Below, piece by piece: positions 4,985 through 5,091 of a DNA stretch of 5,091 nt (positions are counted from its first letter, which is position 1; each line of letters opens with the position of its first letter). The notes beneath the pieces were generated by a model, which did no database searches, was not told where the DNA came from, and saw only the letters and a list, made by a program, of their open reading frames with translations. Made by a program: the position numbers and the translations under genes. Source of the stretch: Burkholderiales bacterium (GTDB taxonomy: Bacteria; Pseudomonadota; Gammaproteobacteria; Burkholderiales; Burkholderiaceae_E); the NCBI GenBank assembly GCA_027489195.1, contig JAIYAG010000535.1, positions 1 to 5,091 on the forward strand, written 5' to 3'.

Positions 4985-5091
4985 ATGCCCCGTCGTCGCG
5001 AAGTCCCCAAACGTCCCGTCCTGCCGGATCCGATCTACGGTACCGAAGACGTGACCAAGTTCATCAACGTGCTGATGCTCTCCGGCAAGAA
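4985..5091 (+). CDS. rpsG: 30S ribosomal protein S7 (3' end outside window)
   Basis: The first 35 residues of S7, a primary 16S rRNA-binding protein that organises the 30S head. It starts MPRRREVPKRPVLPDPIYG and continues TEDVTKFINVLMLSGKK, matching the conserved S7 N-terminus. It is the second gene of the str operon; fusA and tuf would normally follow. ATG 4985 is the conserved start. The ATG at 4980 is in another frame. Confidence 0.97.
   Translation, partial: MPRRREVPKRPVLPDPIYGTEDVTKFINVLMLSGK

Overview
This is a very GC-rich, densely coded stretch of a bacterial chromosome, most likely a betaproteobacterium (Burkholderiales or a relative). The ribosomal protein S12 and S7 sequences read as betaproteobacterial. 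A secretin carrying a C-terminal cohesin-like domain, together with an EpsA-type LuxR regulator, also fits that group. All genes lie on the + strand.

Positions 1-3277 hold the distal part of a type II secretion-like (type IV filament family) operon. It contains the 3' part of a GspD-type secretin gene and three pseudopilin-type genes. The first two have textbook class III prepilin signals (RG|FTLVE). The third has a degenerate signal, a probable TTG start behind a perfect Shine-Dalgarno sequence, and a tail of about 100 residues encoded largely by in-frame tandem repeats. Every junction overlaps by 1 to 14 nt, so the genes look translationally coupled. The coupling continues without a gap into an EpsA-family LuxR regulator gene (3277-4257), which suggests that the regulator is produced together with the secretion apparatus.

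Positions 4229-5091 hold the start of the streptomycin (str) operon. A perfect-consensus sigma-70 promoter (TTGACA, 18-nt spacer, TATAAT) lies inside the last codons of the regulator gene, and its -10 box includes that gene's stop codon. A leader of about 150 nt, partly able to fold, precedes rpsL (S12, complete, streptomycin-sensitive residues). The 191-nt rpsL-rpsG gap starts with an imperfect copy of the rpsL 3' end. It can fold into several hairpins, including a perfect GNRA-capped stem just before the rpsG ribosome binding site, and is a candidate S7 feedback site. The window ends 107 nt into rpsG.

I see no mobile element, CRISPR array, tRNA or rRNA. The least ordinary points are the promoter embedded in the regulator gene, the secretion/regulator coupling next to the str operon, the repeat-encoded pseudopilin tail, and the echo of the rpsL 3' end. 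No clearly new defence or enzymatic system is visible.
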